A DNA stretch of 64,000 nt from Ascaphus truei (GCA_036426205.1 CM071570.1:57518926-57582925), one strand, 5' to 3'. Positions 1 through 12,261 are shown, numbered from the stretch's first letter. Notes: generated by a model from the sequence alone, not told the origin. Numbers and translations: made by a program.

Positions 1-2064
1 TAACATTACATCAGTTATTTGTACTTATTTAATAGAGCTTAGTGTACAGTATCTGCCCAAATGTTACCATGTACCAGTTGTTGACCAAACCAAATGTTTG
101 GTCAACATGGGTAACGTTTGTCTTTGGGGCTTATATCCCCTTGGATGAGAGTTTCTCAAACCTATCCTTTTGCAGACCTATTAATTGTTAATTAACTCAT
201 GAACCTATATACATACAGTACCTGTAAAATGAAAAATAAAATCTGCTTCACTGATATAGTGGAACATATACTGTAGAGTGATAGAAAAGCTACAGACTAG
301 TGGACAGCTGCATGATGATGATTGTGAAGGGTTTCTGGGACCCTCAGTTCCCCAGGATCCACAGCTGGAAAACCACTTGATCTAAATGGTGAGCTTTTCT
401 CTTTCCTTTCCATTATATATTTGTTACCTAGGCACATGAAAGGAAACATGGCTTGTAAATCCAGTCTCCAGTTGATGAATTAATTGTTTAATGGCAACAT
501 TGTATCAGATTTGCCCTGAAAGTATCTACCATAAATAAAGAATGTCAGCTACCTTTAAATGAATGGAACATTCATTTCCTATGGGCTAATTACCCTATTT
601 GGGAATGATGTTACCGTTGCACTGTTTATCAAACGATAGGAAAGGGCTGCATTCTGTGTGCTATGTGACATATGTTTGTAAGGAAAAATCCATGCCGGAA
701 AATCGAAGTAAGTCATAGCCCTAACCAAAACAGCATGATCGATAGATTTCACAGTACAAAAAACTGTGCGCTGCAGCCCTGATAAAAAAAAAATGGGATT
801 TGTGTACTGTGGTCACAGGGCATAAAGAAAATGTTTCTAAATGAGCCACAAATTTATTTTACACTATAACAGTTTTCAACAAAATAAAAAAAAATATGTG
901 ACATTAGAAAATCATACTAATTTAATATATGTATAGAGCAAGGGGGAGAAGGAGAGCAATAAATAAGATAAAATGATTAAAAAAAAGAGCCCCATCTGTG
1001 CTTGACAAATGTAATTGAACAAGTGTGATGCAGTATCCCTGCTAGTTAAAAATAGCATCATTTCAAGAAGCTGTATGCTTTTTGAAGCACAATTTTCTGA
1101 TTTCAATTCCATATACTTAGATTGACATCACAGAGCATGACATTGCCATATTATCTCCATGGTAACATATTAATCTTTATACTTACTTAAGTGACTAGGG
1201 AAAATGGTACTATACCTGTGCATACCAAGCTTTCATTTAAAAGCTTGTCCATCTGTGTTCTGTGTCTCATCTTCTGAGGCATATACTGAAATTGAAAAAC
1301 TGTGACCTTCAGACTTGAGAGGAAATGTAAACTGGAGACTATAATTTCACTTTTAGTTGTCGAAACTCTAGTATTTCTGTAATTTGTTTCCTGCTACCAG
1401 CAATAAAGTATATAGTCTGTCTTGTCTCTGTTAAACAGGAATCTGTTATCTGCCAGATATATGGCATACAGTATATTATTGCTTTTGTGGGTAATTAAGC
1501 TCCAGCGAAAATGGTTTACCCGCCTGATAATGCCGAATTGCAGGTTATTATTGGTATTATAATTAGCTCCAATAATGTAATAACTCCAAATAAAGGTCTC
1601 TTTTATGCTTTTAGTGTATTGATCAGCTGGGTTACCATACTATAGAAGAGGCACTTTGTCTGAGAACTGGCACCAGAGTTTAGATGGACTTACATATCAA
1701 TACATTTACAGGTTGTTTAATCTTGATTTCCTGCAGGTCCAAGTCACAATCAGTTAAGGATATATGAAACACAGAGTTGTCTTACACCAATAGCAATCAT
1801 GGGCTGTAAATATTAAATTGGGATCCTTTACTGCAATTCAGAGAATCAAAGCAGGGTGCACTTTTGTAGAATTCTTTGTTTCTGTAATTCTGCATAGTAA
1901 AATAGTCAAATAGGGAGACAATAGTCAAAAACCAACAACGGTACAAGAACAACAAGCCCATGATCCTTGATGGTTAAGGCTTAGCCAGTAAGGAGAGACG
2001 TTGGACTTTTCTATTTGTGTGTGTTTTAAGAATGGAGTGAAATAAATATTATATAAAAGGATCG
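1..2064. other. AT-rich intergenic DNA, no gene recognised
   Basis: No reading frame here looks like a protein and no family-level repeat was recognised. The stretch is AT-rich with short A runs (for example near 787 and 885). It ends where the gypsy-derived protease frame begins. A 5' LTR for the gypsy remnant would be expected here, but none is visible. Confidence 0.6.
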
Positions 2065-2070
2065 CTCCGT

Positions 2071-2904
2071 ATGGCTGGAAGCAATATATGGTCGTCCACA
2101 GTAACTCGCTTTAAGTCCTTGCAATCCATACCAATATCCTTACAGGTCTGTGAGGATCATTTTGAGAGGATTCCACTGGATGCCATCCATACGCCATCAG
2201 TGGACGTCATTCTGGGTCTTCCTTGGCTCCAGTTACACAATCCCCGGATTGATTGGACGGAATCCCTACCTATCTACTGGGGTTCCCAGTGTCAAGAGAA
2301 CTGTCTGATTCATTTCAAAGGTCTAGCAGGGGTGTCGCTACCGGAAAAGGGTAATATGCAACTACCAGAGATTTACAAGGAATATCGGGACATCTTTGAC
2401 AAGGTTCAAGCCGACGAACTCCCACCTCATTGATCTTATGACTGTCCCATCCATCTTCTGCTTGGCGCCTGTCCTCCTAGAGGATGCTCTTATCCACTGT
2501 CTCCTCCCAAAACCAAGGCCATGAAGGATAATATTCAAGAAAACCTTTCGAGGGGCTTCGTCCATAAGTCCTCGTCACCCACAGGTGCAGGGTTTTTCTT
2601 TGTAAAGAAAAAGGATGGTTCACGCAGGCCATGCATCGACTACCACGGGCTCAACAAGATAACGATTAAGAATCGTTACTCACTGACGCTAATTTCAGAG
2701 CTATTCGACAGACTACAGGGCGCCACCATTTTTACCAAGTTGGATCTGAGAGGAGCGTACAACTTGGTAAGAATTCGTCAAGGAGACGAGTGGAAGACGG
2801 CCTTTAACACTCGTGATGGACACGATGAGTATCTGGTAATACCCGTCGGTCTCTGCAACGCACCCGCAGTGTTTCAGGACTTTGTAAATTTTGATCTTTT
2901 CTAA
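2071..2904 (+). pseudogene. gypsy pol fragment: protease and N-terminal reverse transcriptase
   Basis: The first part (2071-2433) reads as the end of a retropepsin domain, with the segment VDVILGLPWLQLHNPRIDW typical of gypsy proteases, running into the linker before RT. After a frame break, 2521-2904 carries the RT fingers and palm: [17 protein letters not shown], then the block with KLDLRGAYN and the segment ending PAVFQDFVN. The YLDD catalytic box that should follow is absent. The sequence jumps from FVN directly to the region equivalent to LIFSK, so about 20 residues including the metal-binding aspartates are deleted. The fragment is therefore catalytically dead. Confidence 0.85.
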
Positions 2905-3265
2905 AACTATACATGAACATCCGGGACACATGAAGTAGGTCCTACAAAGTTTGCGAGAGAATCACCTTTTCGCCAAACTGGAAAAGTGTCAATTCCACCA
3001 GACCTTGACTTGCTTCTTGGGATACATCATTTCCAATACGGGACTCGCTATGGATCCTGCTAAAGTCAAAGCGGTGGTAGACTGACCTTGCCCCTTGTCT
3101 CTCAAAGCCATACAAAGGTTCCTGGGGATGGCGAACTATTACTGGAGATTTATCCAGAACTTCTCCTTGGTGGTTGCACCGATCACGGCTCTAACTCAAA
3201 AAGCAGTCAATCCAGCGTTCTGGCCTTCGGAAGCTACTAGGGCTTTTGAAAGACTGAAGAAAGCC
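2905..3265 (+). pseudogene. gypsy RT thumb and start of RNase H, frame-broken
   Basis: Reading across frames gives the RT thumb and connection (a segment like [14 protein letters not shown] followed by AIQRFLGMANYYWRFIQNFS), leading toward RNase H. The piece stops at about 3265, where an unrelated insert begins. The same 3138-3265 stretch occurs again at 3548-3675. Confidence 0.75.
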
Positions 3266-3675
3266 CCCCTATTATTTTATTACCCCCATCCATTATGTTT
3301 ATTGTACGTTTATATTGTTTTCTCCCCTTTTGTGTTTTTATTCTTTTACCCTTTTTTCCCCCCCCCCCACCCCTCTCTCTCCTTGGTGTGGTTGTCTTTA
3401 CAGGAGAGGTTTCTCCATACCCTGCTATTGGGTTCCATGTATAGCTGCTTAAATAATTTTTCAAATACACTTTTGACTTATTCCAATTGACTATTGTTCA
3501 TTGCTTCTATTGTTGCATGCTGGGGCCATATGTATATACTGTATCTCTATTACTGGAGATTTATCCAGAACTTCTCCTTGGTGGTTGCACCGATCACGAC
3601 CCTAACTCAAAAAGGAGCCGATCCAGCACTCTGGCCTTCGGAAGCTACTAGGGCATTTGAAAGACTGAAGAAAGC
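3138..3675 (+). repeat. ~127-bp direct duplication around a ~282-bp insert
   Basis: 3138-3265 and 3548-3675 are near-identical copies of the same RT/RNase H coding stretch (both encode YYWRFIQNFSLVVAPIT and ATRAFERLKKA) and differ at a handful of positions. Between them, 3266-3547 is unrelated AT- and pyrimidine-rich DNA with a C run near 3360-3369. The second copy continues in frame into RNase H. The direct repeats are far longer than a transposition target duplication, so a local rearrangement or an assembly join explains this better than a simple insertion. Confidence 0.8.
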
Positions 3676-4240
3676 CTTTGTCTCAGCACCTATCCTGATG
3701 CACCCATATCAAGGACTGCCCTTCACACTCGAGGTGGACGCTTCTGATGTGGGAGCTGGAGCGGTATTTTCCCAGAGAAAGAACCCTCAACCAGACCATC
3801 CTTGAGCCTTTTATAAAAAAAACCTACGACGTGGGAAATCGCAAACTGCAGTCCATTAAGATGGCCTTAGAAGAGTGGAGACATCTACTTGAAGGTACAG
3901 AGAGTCTCGCCACTATTCTGACCGATCATAAAAATCTGCTATATATTGAAGGTGCTCGTCGCTTGGGATCATGACAAACACAATGGTCTTTGTTTTTCTC
4001 TCGATTCAACTTTGTCACCTCGTACCTCCCTGGTTCTAAGAATATAAAGGCAGACGCCCATTCCCAACAATTCCTGGTGGAGGATAAGATGGAGGATCAT
4101 TTCGAGACCATACTCCTCCGTCTTGTATTCTATCTGACAAACATCTTCGATGCATCACAAAGGCTCATTTTCTTATCCCTGAGGGCCTCAATGTCATGGA
4201 GGGACATCTATTCATGCCACCTACCTTTCATAGGAGAGTA
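3548..4240 (+). pseudogene. gypsy RNase H domain and integrase linker, frame-broken
   Basis: The RNase H start [19 protein letters not shown] is seen at about 3722-3780. After a frame change come YDVGNRKLQ and a segment with [14 protein letters not shown]. The connector [21 protein letters not shown] (about 4002-4065) is the usual gypsy joint to the integrase, where LSR is expected in place of HSQ. Several frame shifts and a stop at 3972 make it non-functional. Confidence 0.8.
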
Positions 4241-5107
4241 ATGGAATGGGGTCATGCATCCAAGACTGCTGATCATCCAGGTACGAGGAGGATGATCGAC
4301 CTTTTGGAACAGACCTTCTGGTGGCTAGGTATGCGCAAGGACATCAAAAACTTAATTTCTGCATGTGCCACTTGTGGTCAGAATAGACCTCTGGGTCTTC
4401 TCTAACCGCTTCCAATCCCGGATCATCCATGGACTCACCTTTTGATGGACTTCATCGTGGAGCTGCCTAGTTGTAAGGGGATGGACACTATCCTGGTGGT
4501 GGTTGATCACTTCTCCAAACAGGCACTTTTATCCCGCTCAAGGGTCTACCCAGCGATCCAAGACTATCTGAAGGTGATGTTCATTAAGATGATCTTTCGA
4601 CTCACGGAACACCTCAAGTCATCGTTTCTGACCGATGCTCCCAGTTGATCTCCAAATTCTGGAGGGCCTTATTCCAACTAGGCATTTCTCTTCATTTCTC
4701 CTCAGGATATCACCCTCAGACCAATGGCCAAACGGAACGGACCAATCAATCCCTTAAGCAGTTCATTCGCTGTTTCATTTTGGTGCTCAGAACAATTGGA
4801 CGGACCTTCTGCCATGGGCAGAATTCTCACATAACAATTTGCATAATGAATTCACACAAGAAACGCCCTTCTTCACCAACTATGTTTTTCACCCTTCAGC
4901 CCTCCCCACCACAATTTCCAGACCTGGGGTTCCCGCTGCTGAAAGCAGCATTCAATACCTCCAGGACTCCTGGGAAAAGATTCAAGGAAATCTTAGACAC
5001 GCCGTCTCTATGCAGAAAAGACAAGCAGACAGTCATTGCCGTGAGACTCTCACTTACTCACCAGGACACAAGGTCTGGCTGTTGACTAAAAACATTAGAC
5101 TGAAGGT
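4196..5107 (+). pseudogene. gypsy integrase zinc-binding and core domains, decayed
   Basis: The HHCC zinc-binding domain is readable at 4240-4400 (WGHASKTADHPGTRRMIDLL, then CATCGQNR). The core domain starts at 4442 with [20 protein letters not shown] and continues after a frame break at about 4645 with the conserved [18 protein letters not shown] segment. The reading ends at about 5107 in a residue string NIRLKV that resumes at 6023 after an insertion. Frame breaks near 4550 and 4645 disable it. Confidence 0.85.
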
Positions 5108-6021
5108 ACAAACAAAACAGATTAACGATGCTCAACCAAAATGTCCCATCAATTTGAATAAAAGATGATCTAAGATCCTGTTTTCAGAGGGCTGGGTTCC
5201 TCAGCCCCCCAAGGTTCTGCCAGAAAACCTCCAAATGTGTATGTGAAAAACAGAAAAGATAAACACAGACCTCTTAGATAAGTAAAAAATATATATAAAA
5301 GGACACAAGCCCCTATCCTTACTTACAAGTAAAGAATCTATAGTGCAGCATCAGAGGAATACAAGTGTAAGTTCCACCATACTGTCCACCATACTGTCCA
5401 ATCAGTGTGAGTGTCCATAGAACATTGCATATAGCTACCGTCCTTATCTGGAACCCTTTGTGATGTTCTGCTCTGCCTGGTAGTAGCCCGTCAGGGGTGC
5501 CCGGTAAGATCTGCTTCTCTAGGGAACCGCAATCGCCCACAATCACAAGGCTCTCAGCGTCGTGATCCTCTTATCTCTTCTGGATACTCACGCTCACAGC
5601 TGACGTTCGCGTCTGACGTCACGGCCAGATTTGACACTGTGATGTCTGACGCGAACATCAGCTGTGAGCGCGAGTACCCGGAAGAGATCAGAGGACCACG
5701 ACGCTGGGAGCCTTGTGATTGCGGGCGATTGCGGTTCACTAGGGACGCGGATCCTACCGGGCACCCCTGACAGGCTACTACCAGGCAGAGCAGAACATCA
5801 CGAAATGTTCCAGTTAAGGACAGTAGTTATATGCAATGTTCTATGGACACTCACACTGATGGGACACTGTTCTCTGCTATGGTGGAACTTACACTTGTAT
5901 TCCTCTGATGCTGCACTACAGATTCTTTACTTGGAAGTAAGGATAGGGGCTTGTATATATATATATATATATTTTACTTATCTTAGAGGTCTGTGCTTGT
6001 CTTTTCTATTTTTCACATTCA
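5108..6021. mobile_element. Foldback (long inverted repeat) insertion in gypsy integrase
   Basis: The gypsy coding reading is interrupted after LKV at 5107 and resumes with LKV at 6023. The 9-bp string ACTGAAGGT is present at both edges (5099-5107 and 6022-6030). Inside, about 5237-5625 and 5640-6018 are inverted copies of each other. They share a run with CCTCTGATGCTGCACTA near 5904 and its complement near 5340. The loop lies near 5626-5640. 5108-5236 lies outside the arms and is unassigned. A 9-bp duplication with long terminal inverted repeats would fit a Mutator-like foldback element, but the outer boundary of the arms does not coincide with the left duplication, so this class call is weak. 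Confidence 0.65.
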
Positions 6022-6440
6022 ACTGAAGGTGCCCTTTTCAAAATTTGCACCAAGGTTTACTGGACCTTTCGTCGTCACAGAAAGGGTCAACCCTGTCGCC
6101 TGGACTACCTGCGACTATGAAGATTCCGTCTGTGTTCCACATGTCCCTCTTGAAACCCTTCATTCAGAATCCTCACTCATCCAGTCGGGACTTATCTCTT
6201 CAACCTTTCTTGGTGGAGGGTCAACTGGAATTTGAGGTCCAGGCTATTCCAGAATCTCAAGGGAAAAACTCCAGTATCTTGTACACTGGAGAGGTTTCGG
6301 CACGAAGGAACGAGAGTGAATTTCCCGGGGAACAGGTACACGCCTCAAGGCTTGTCCAGGCCTTTCACCACAGATTTTCCTCGAGACAATCCCTGGGTTG
6401 CCTGGAGGTCTCCCTTAAGAGGGGTTATGATCAGGGTTAG
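6022..6440 (+). pseudogene. gypsy integrase C-terminus with chromodomain remnant
   Basis: After the foldback insertion the integrase reading continues as FAPRFTGPFVVTERVNPVAW, the usual C-terminal integrase segment. Frame-shifted similarity to a chromodomain follows (FEVQAIPESQ, then ESEFPGEQVHASRLVQAFH). The intact equivalent is at about 40990-41140 (-). Chromodomains guide integration by binding modified histones; this copy has lost its reading frame. Confidence 0.7.
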
Positions 6441-7195
6441 GGCTAAGCCATGCCCCCCGGACGCGTCATGCACTCAGGACGGACACACGCGGAACATCAT
6501 CTGCGTGCACACACTGCCCTGCAGGTAGACCGCTCTCTCGAGGGGCACCTACAGCACTCTGCTCCCATGAACCAACTGCCGACAGCTCCACTAGTGACGC
6601 CGCCACCGCACGCCACCTACCACCTGCATGCGCATGCGCAACTCACGCCAGGAGGAAAGGTAAAATCATTCTCAGCTGCTCCTCAGCTGATGCTCATATC
6701 GCTCCCACCTATCAGTATACAACCTATCTCTAATCAGCTCATTCCACAGCCTCGCCATTGGTCCTCAGTCCCTTATATGCCCAGTCAGCCCCTAGGGTAC
6801 TGGCTGAGCATAAACTTCTGTTTGTGTACCGTGCTTGCTGCTTGCTGATCGTTGCTGTCGCTGTGCCTTGTCTGACCTTCAATGTGACCCCTGCTCATAC
6901 CTGGACTTCTCTCTTCTGTATCCCTGGACCTCGGCTTACTTCTGGACTCCTGCTCTCTCCTCTCCTCAAAGATGGCTAAGGATTACGACTACTCTCCACT
7001 CTCCAACCCCTGACTATGGCAAGTACCATGACCTACCCAAACTCTCCTACCCTGACCCGGCTACACGACCCTGACTCTGCAAGCCAGACCTGGTCTCACG
7101 TTTGTAGGTCGGTGGTTATATACATCCCCACCTCACCTGGTCTAGTCCAGTTTTTGGTGAGCACACGTTACACATACATACTCCACTCACAACTT
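6427..7195 (+). repeat. Probable 3' LTR of the gypsy element
   Basis: A purine tract AAGAGGGG (6417-6424) just before TGATCAGG at about 6427 is the polypurine tract / LTR-start arrangement. The following ~0.75 kb is GC-richer than its surroundings, non-coding and pyrimidine-rich toward its end. There is no second LTR in the window for comparison, so the 3' limit is approximate. Confidence 0.5.
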
Positions 7196-7205
7196 TAGCC
7201 CAACC

Positions 7206-7930
7206 TGAACTAGTTCAATTTATGACAACTCTCTGTTGTCTATCCTTCAACCAGTTTTCAATCCATGTGCAAATATTTTTACTGCGTCCAATTTGCTTAA
7301 TTTTGTACACCACCCTCTTGTGTGGAACTGTATCAAAAGCATTTGCAGAATCTAAGTAGACCAAATCAACTGCATTACCCTGGTCTAAATTCTGACTTAC
7401 CTCCTCAAAGAAACTAATACGTTTAGTTTGGCATGACCTATCCTTCATAAATCCATGCTGACTATGACTAATAATTTTGTTTTCCATTAGGTTTTCTTAA
7501 ATATTATCACGTACTAAACCTTCCAGTAGTTTCCCCACTATTGATGTCAGTCTTACAGGTCTGTAATTCTCCAGTTGTGATCTAGCTCCCTTTTTAAATA
7601 TAGGCACCACGTCTGCTTTACGCCAATCTTGTGGTATTGAGCCTGTGGAAATGGAGGCCTTGAATATTAAATGTAATGGTTTGGCTATTACTGAACTTAA
7701 CTCCTTAAGAACTCTTGGATGAATGCCATCGGGGCCAGGTGTCTTATTAACTTTAATTTTATTGAGCCACCTATCAACTTCTTCCTCAGTTAACCAATTG
7801 TTCATTAGTATAGAGGTTTTGGCGTTCTCCTGCGGCACTACTATTGCAATTGATTCTTCCCTGGTAAACACAGAGGCAAAGAATTTTTTTAATACCTCTA
7901 CTTTTTCCTTTTCTCCAATAATCTATGTGC
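7206..7930 (-). mobile_element. CR1-like LINE reverse-transcriptase fragment
   Basis: On the minus strand two frames read as the N-terminal half of a CR1-type RT. 7871 to 7497 contains KVNKTPGPDGIHPRVLKEL, then IPQDWRKADVVPIFKKG and LENYRPVRLTSIVGKLLE. 7487 to 7215 contains QHGFMKDRSC, VDLVYLDSANAFDTVPHKR and IENWLKDRQQRVV. A stop or frame break near 7490 separates them. The catalytic FADD part is missing because the copy ends at about 7206, next to the gypsy LTR. The C-terminal part of a related element is at 48358-49140 (+). No polymerase can be made from this piece. Confidence 0.85.
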
Positions 7931-9087
7931 AAAACGGGGGTGAAATTTGGGTAAATAATCTGTCCTCGATTAAAGAAAATCTTATTGAAGATTTCTATTT
8001 CTTACAGTACTTTGATAAATCTAGTGCAGTTGGTTTGCCCCATTAATATAATAAATAAATCTCAAATATATCAGATCATACACAACAAACAAAAATATTT
8101 ACCATTGGTGTTTCCGTTGTTATTGAACACTGATTTAATTTTAGAAGTTCTTGGTATCTATAGCTGTGCAAACATATGTGCACAGCCTTTAGCCTGGCTT
8201 CAACCGATCCTTATCCAAATAGCAAACAATGAATGCTTCTCACTTTGTTCTTCTACAAAGCGTTCTTTTCAGTGCAATATGGATTGAATAAACATGCAGT
8301 TCATGGTCATATGATCAACATTTTAAAATGTGATGCAAGTCAATTTATCATTGAGGGACATTATAGATTATTTAATCTACTAGGAAATGGCAAACACAAT
8401 TTGTATCTACTATACTTTATATGTTGCTTTATTTAAAAAGGAATTTACCCAGAAACTAATTCAAAATTGTAACTGGACACAGCAATTTTGATTGGGAAAT
8501 AGGTTATGGTGTCATGATCACAACTCCTTAAAATTATTTTCTGTATTCACTCAAGTTTCTTATTTATTATTATATTGCAGGAAAAAGTCTAAAATCAGCA
8601 ATTTGTAATTAAAAATAATAAAAACAGCTTGAAAATGATTCGCAATCTTTTTTCTAATACATATCCTTTAAAGTACACAAATACATAAAAGAGGCAAACT
8701 CCGAAAGTATTACTGTATTTACTAAACTGTTTGTATGTACTGTACAGTACGATATCTCATCACAGGTAAAATATTTTCCACCATTACTGGAACTGACACT
8801 TCCCCATACCATTTGTTGAGGGTACAGTCATTAATACAACTTCATTTGTTGAACCATCTCTTGGGCACGGGTTTTCATGACACTCCGTATTCAGACATGC
8901 CTGTGTTTTATTCATATTTTATTGTGTCCTATATGAGAAACTCTTCTGACAAAAATAATGCACTGTTGCAATAACAAAGTAGTCCCTCTCTATTTTCCAT
9001 ACAAATCATTGGCATAAATAAATGTAATGATTAAAATAAGTGATTAAACTAGAGAAAAATTACTATCTAAATTGAATTTACGTAAGT
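7931..9087. other. AT-rich DNA, no gene recognised
   Basis: I see nothing protein-like here and no repeat that recurs elsewhere in the window. Base composition is AT-rich with scattered short A/T runs. Confidence 0.5.
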
Positions 9088-10763
9088 GATATTTTGTTAG
9101 TAAAAAAAGTAGTATATAGTTTAAACAGTACCCATAAGTGAAAATGTATGTAGGATGCGAATAAGGTGCAACGGGAACATGGAGGGACCCAACTCCCTCC
9201 GTAAATATAATGTAACACAAAGAAATGGGGAGTTCCCAGCACTCAATCAAAATTAAAAATAAATGTACGTGAAACGTGAAAAAGCAATTTTACTGAAATA
9301 TACAGATATGAACAAAAGGCGTGAAAACACTGTACACTGAATAAAGGATTAATGTAGAACGGCTCAACTGTCCAATACACACTTAAAGTAAATTTGGCGC
9401 CACAGTATATAATGTTGAATAAATCATGCAGTAAGGAAGAATGCGGGGTAAGGGAAAGAGGGGAGGAAAGACCAGGGAAATAGGGGAAAATAAGGGGGTC
9501 AACGCTTCGGGGCGGAAAGCCCCTTCTTCTGGCCCATTCCCCAAGATCTCTGCAGGCAAGCAAATATAATATTATCATAGGAGGTGGTCATTTTATTGTT
9601 TCTTGTTTAATTGAATTGACTGTCTAATTAAAATGCATGAGATGATTATAGCGTGGAAAAATATATATGTTATAGATCTATTATATAGATTGAAGGTATT
9701 GTGTACTTTATATATTTTAACTTTAGTATGTAGAGGTGTACCTTAGTCAGTGTATGATTTATTTGCTTGCCTATTTTCCTTATTGATTAGAAAGGGTATA
9801 AACAGGGAGAGGGTGAGCAGCTCCATGACATTCCCCTTACGAAGCCAATAGGCGAAACTAGTTGGGTAGAGGACATGGATTCGGACTATGTGTGAAGAAC
9901 TCCCTGGAGGACTTGCACACATTATTGCTGAATGACTGTGACTATCCAACAGAAGTCTCACAAGACTTGAGTTGAACTCTCACGTGATGCGGACGTGATC
10001 AAGGTGCACGGAGGTACTGGCAGAGAAGGACGTGGGCCGTCCCTTTGAAGTACCGAAGACCCTTGTGTGCCTTGGAACAACCTTGTGTAGGACGAGACCG
10101 TGGAAGAGGAACACAGGAAGTACAATCCTTTCTTTCCTTATCTTAATAATTCCTCCGAGAGCTGAGCCGATTTACCCAGTCTGGTTAAGCCCAGCAGTTG
10201 CATCTTTGACGTGGAATCCTGCTGAACCTGGCGGAGAGGATCTTTTCAATACTTCTGAAGCAGCTAAGATTAATCAATTTTACTGATATTGATTTACTAT
10301 CCTGCAAGTGCAATCATTTATAGCAGGATTTTTGCCTATACTACAGTATATACAGATTACACTATGTTTTGTTTTTTCTCTTTCTTTCTCTCCTGTGCTT
10401 TTTAGGTCCCTTTTTTTCCTTACAGAATTGACTTTCTCTCTGGGTTAGAGCTTGTGCTAGCTGCAGGGAGAGTTCGATTTAGTTAGTATATAGGCATTTG
10501 TGTTCCTCTGTAAGGTGTTAGTTGTTTGCGCAGTTCTGTTATTTCTAATCACATAATATACTGTTGCGCCAAATTTACTTTGTGTGTATTGGACAGTTGT
10601 GCGGTTTTACATTAATCCTTTATTCAGTGTACAGTGTTTTCATGCCTTTTGTTCAAATCTGTATATTTCAGTAAAATTGCTTTTTGACATTTCACGTACA
10701 TTTTCTCATTTCATTTTGATTGAGTGCTGGGAACTTCCCCTTTCTTTGAGATATTTTGTTAGT
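9088..10763. mobile_element. 1.65-kb foldback insertion with 14-bp target duplication
   Basis: GATATTTTGTTAGT occurs at 9088-9101 and again at 10750-10763, bounding a 1648-bp segment. Within it, about 9215-9410 and 10562-10745 are inverted copies (both contain GTACACTGAATAAAGGATTA or its complement, and the ends share GAGTGCTGGGAA). The interior is non-coding. It contains GC-rich stem motifs at 9494-9540 (-) and 9837-9870 (+), the second with a GAA-stem-GAAA core similar to the hammerhead-like motifs elsewhere in this window. A long target duplication with inverted long repeats fits a Penelope-like or non-autonomous relative better than a cut-and-paste transposon. No ORF supports this directly. 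Confidence 0.65.
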
Positions 10764-12261
10764 GTTCATGCACCTGTTCAGTAAAGCAAACAGAATGCTA
10801 AATCAGGAGTGTATATTTTGCTAATTTATCAAGTGCGGCTGCTAGGAGTTTGTAAAACATGCTTTCACCATTGTTTGGTTAAAAAGGTATATTTACTTTA
10901 CTAATGGATGTGGCAGAAAACATGAGTAGGAAAAATAGACTCTCTCTCCAGTATTGTACAAATACTGAAATCAGCATATATAGAATTGGTCTGTTTCTCT
11001 TTGAATGATAAAATGTATACAGGTAGCAAATGTAGCAATATTCATATGTATTATGTTAAGAATGAGACGGTTAGCCATCAGCCGTAGGTGATGGGCAGCC
11101 AAGACTGAACTATTATTCAGACCTTTTCCAAAATTGCAACATGCTGATGTTTAGTAAAGGCTACCATCTTAAGTTTAACGGTAAAGATTCCAAACCCCAT
11201 TTTATGTCTATTGATCTCATCTTTGTTTAGAGTCCGCTGTATCATATATTTTCTATTCAAATGTACACGGTATTTAAAAAAAAAAAATTACAGCTGAAAA
11301 CGAATATATTAATTAAGATAATACATCACAATATCCATTGTCTGCTCTAATTTCTAATCCAAATATCAGCATTACATCACAGGTTCATATTATTAAAGTC
11401 AGTAAATTGATGTCATCGTAGCAAATTCCTCCTTTGTTTTGATTACCACCTACGTAGGAGGCAAATCCTAACCACATGAAACAAAATAGTGGCCTCTAGA
11501 AAAAAAAAAAAGAGATGAAATATAATTGGGGGTTTTCTAACCTTATTATTTGTATTCTGAATACATTTTGCACAATAGAAAATTGCTCTAAAATACTTCT
11601 GTAGAAACCGATGCAGAAACCTTCTCATCACTGTGTAGCTGTCATAGTTTTTCAGTGTAGGTGTTAGCAGACAATGGAAAAAACAGTGGGATGATTGTTT
11701 TGAAACATCTTCTCATCCCCTTTGTACTACAAGAAGAGTACTGAGGGTGAGGATGTCTTATTATCATCACTAGTTTAAATCCATCTCTATCTCATTTCAT
11801 GTAAGAAGATTCTACAATGCTGGGGAAAAACATGACTTTCAGAAAGATAATATGAGCATCATGTTATTAAACACATTAGATACATGCATTAGTTCACTAA
11901 TCTTTATACACCAATTTACCAGCACTGTAAAACTATTGATATGTCTACCGTAAATCAAAACTGCCTAATCTGCAACATACTGTATGCTGGTGATTTAATG
12001 CATACATTTGGAAGCATGTGTCAAAAAAGAATTTCAGCTAATGATGGGAGAGAAGCATTTTTAATTTTCGTTTTTTAACTACGGTACAGTGTTCTTCACG
12101 TCCTAGACAACTGGCATCATCGTTGAAAAACTAAAAGGGTCTCATTCAAGGGAGAACATAACATTAATATATATGATCACTTAAAATGTAAAATATATAC
12201 AAACAAATAAGAAAATGCTTCTCTTTTCAAAACATATATCTTGCATTTGACTTAAAAACAC
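10764..12261. other. AT-rich DNA, no gene recognised
   Basis: No convincing coding region or recurrent repeat was found. Short A runs occur at 11276-11287 and 11500-11511. Confidence 0.5.

Larger units (their letters stand above)
2065..7195 (+). mobile_element. Ty3/gypsy chromovirus, 5'-truncated and decayed
   Basis: This is a retrotransposon remnant whose pieces follow pol order on the + strand: protease, reverse transcriptase, RNase H, integrase zinc-binding domain, integrase core, integrase C-terminus with a decayed chromodomain, then a probable 3' LTR. The 5' LTR and gag are missing. Reading frame changes and stops occur throughout, so no polyprotein can be made. The domain order places it in Ty3/gypsy, and the layout matches the chromodomain element at 40348-46000 (-) in this window. 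It contains an internal duplication with an insert (3138-3675) and a foldback insertion (5108-6021). Loss of the 5' end and heavy decay indicate an old insertion. Confidence 0.85.
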
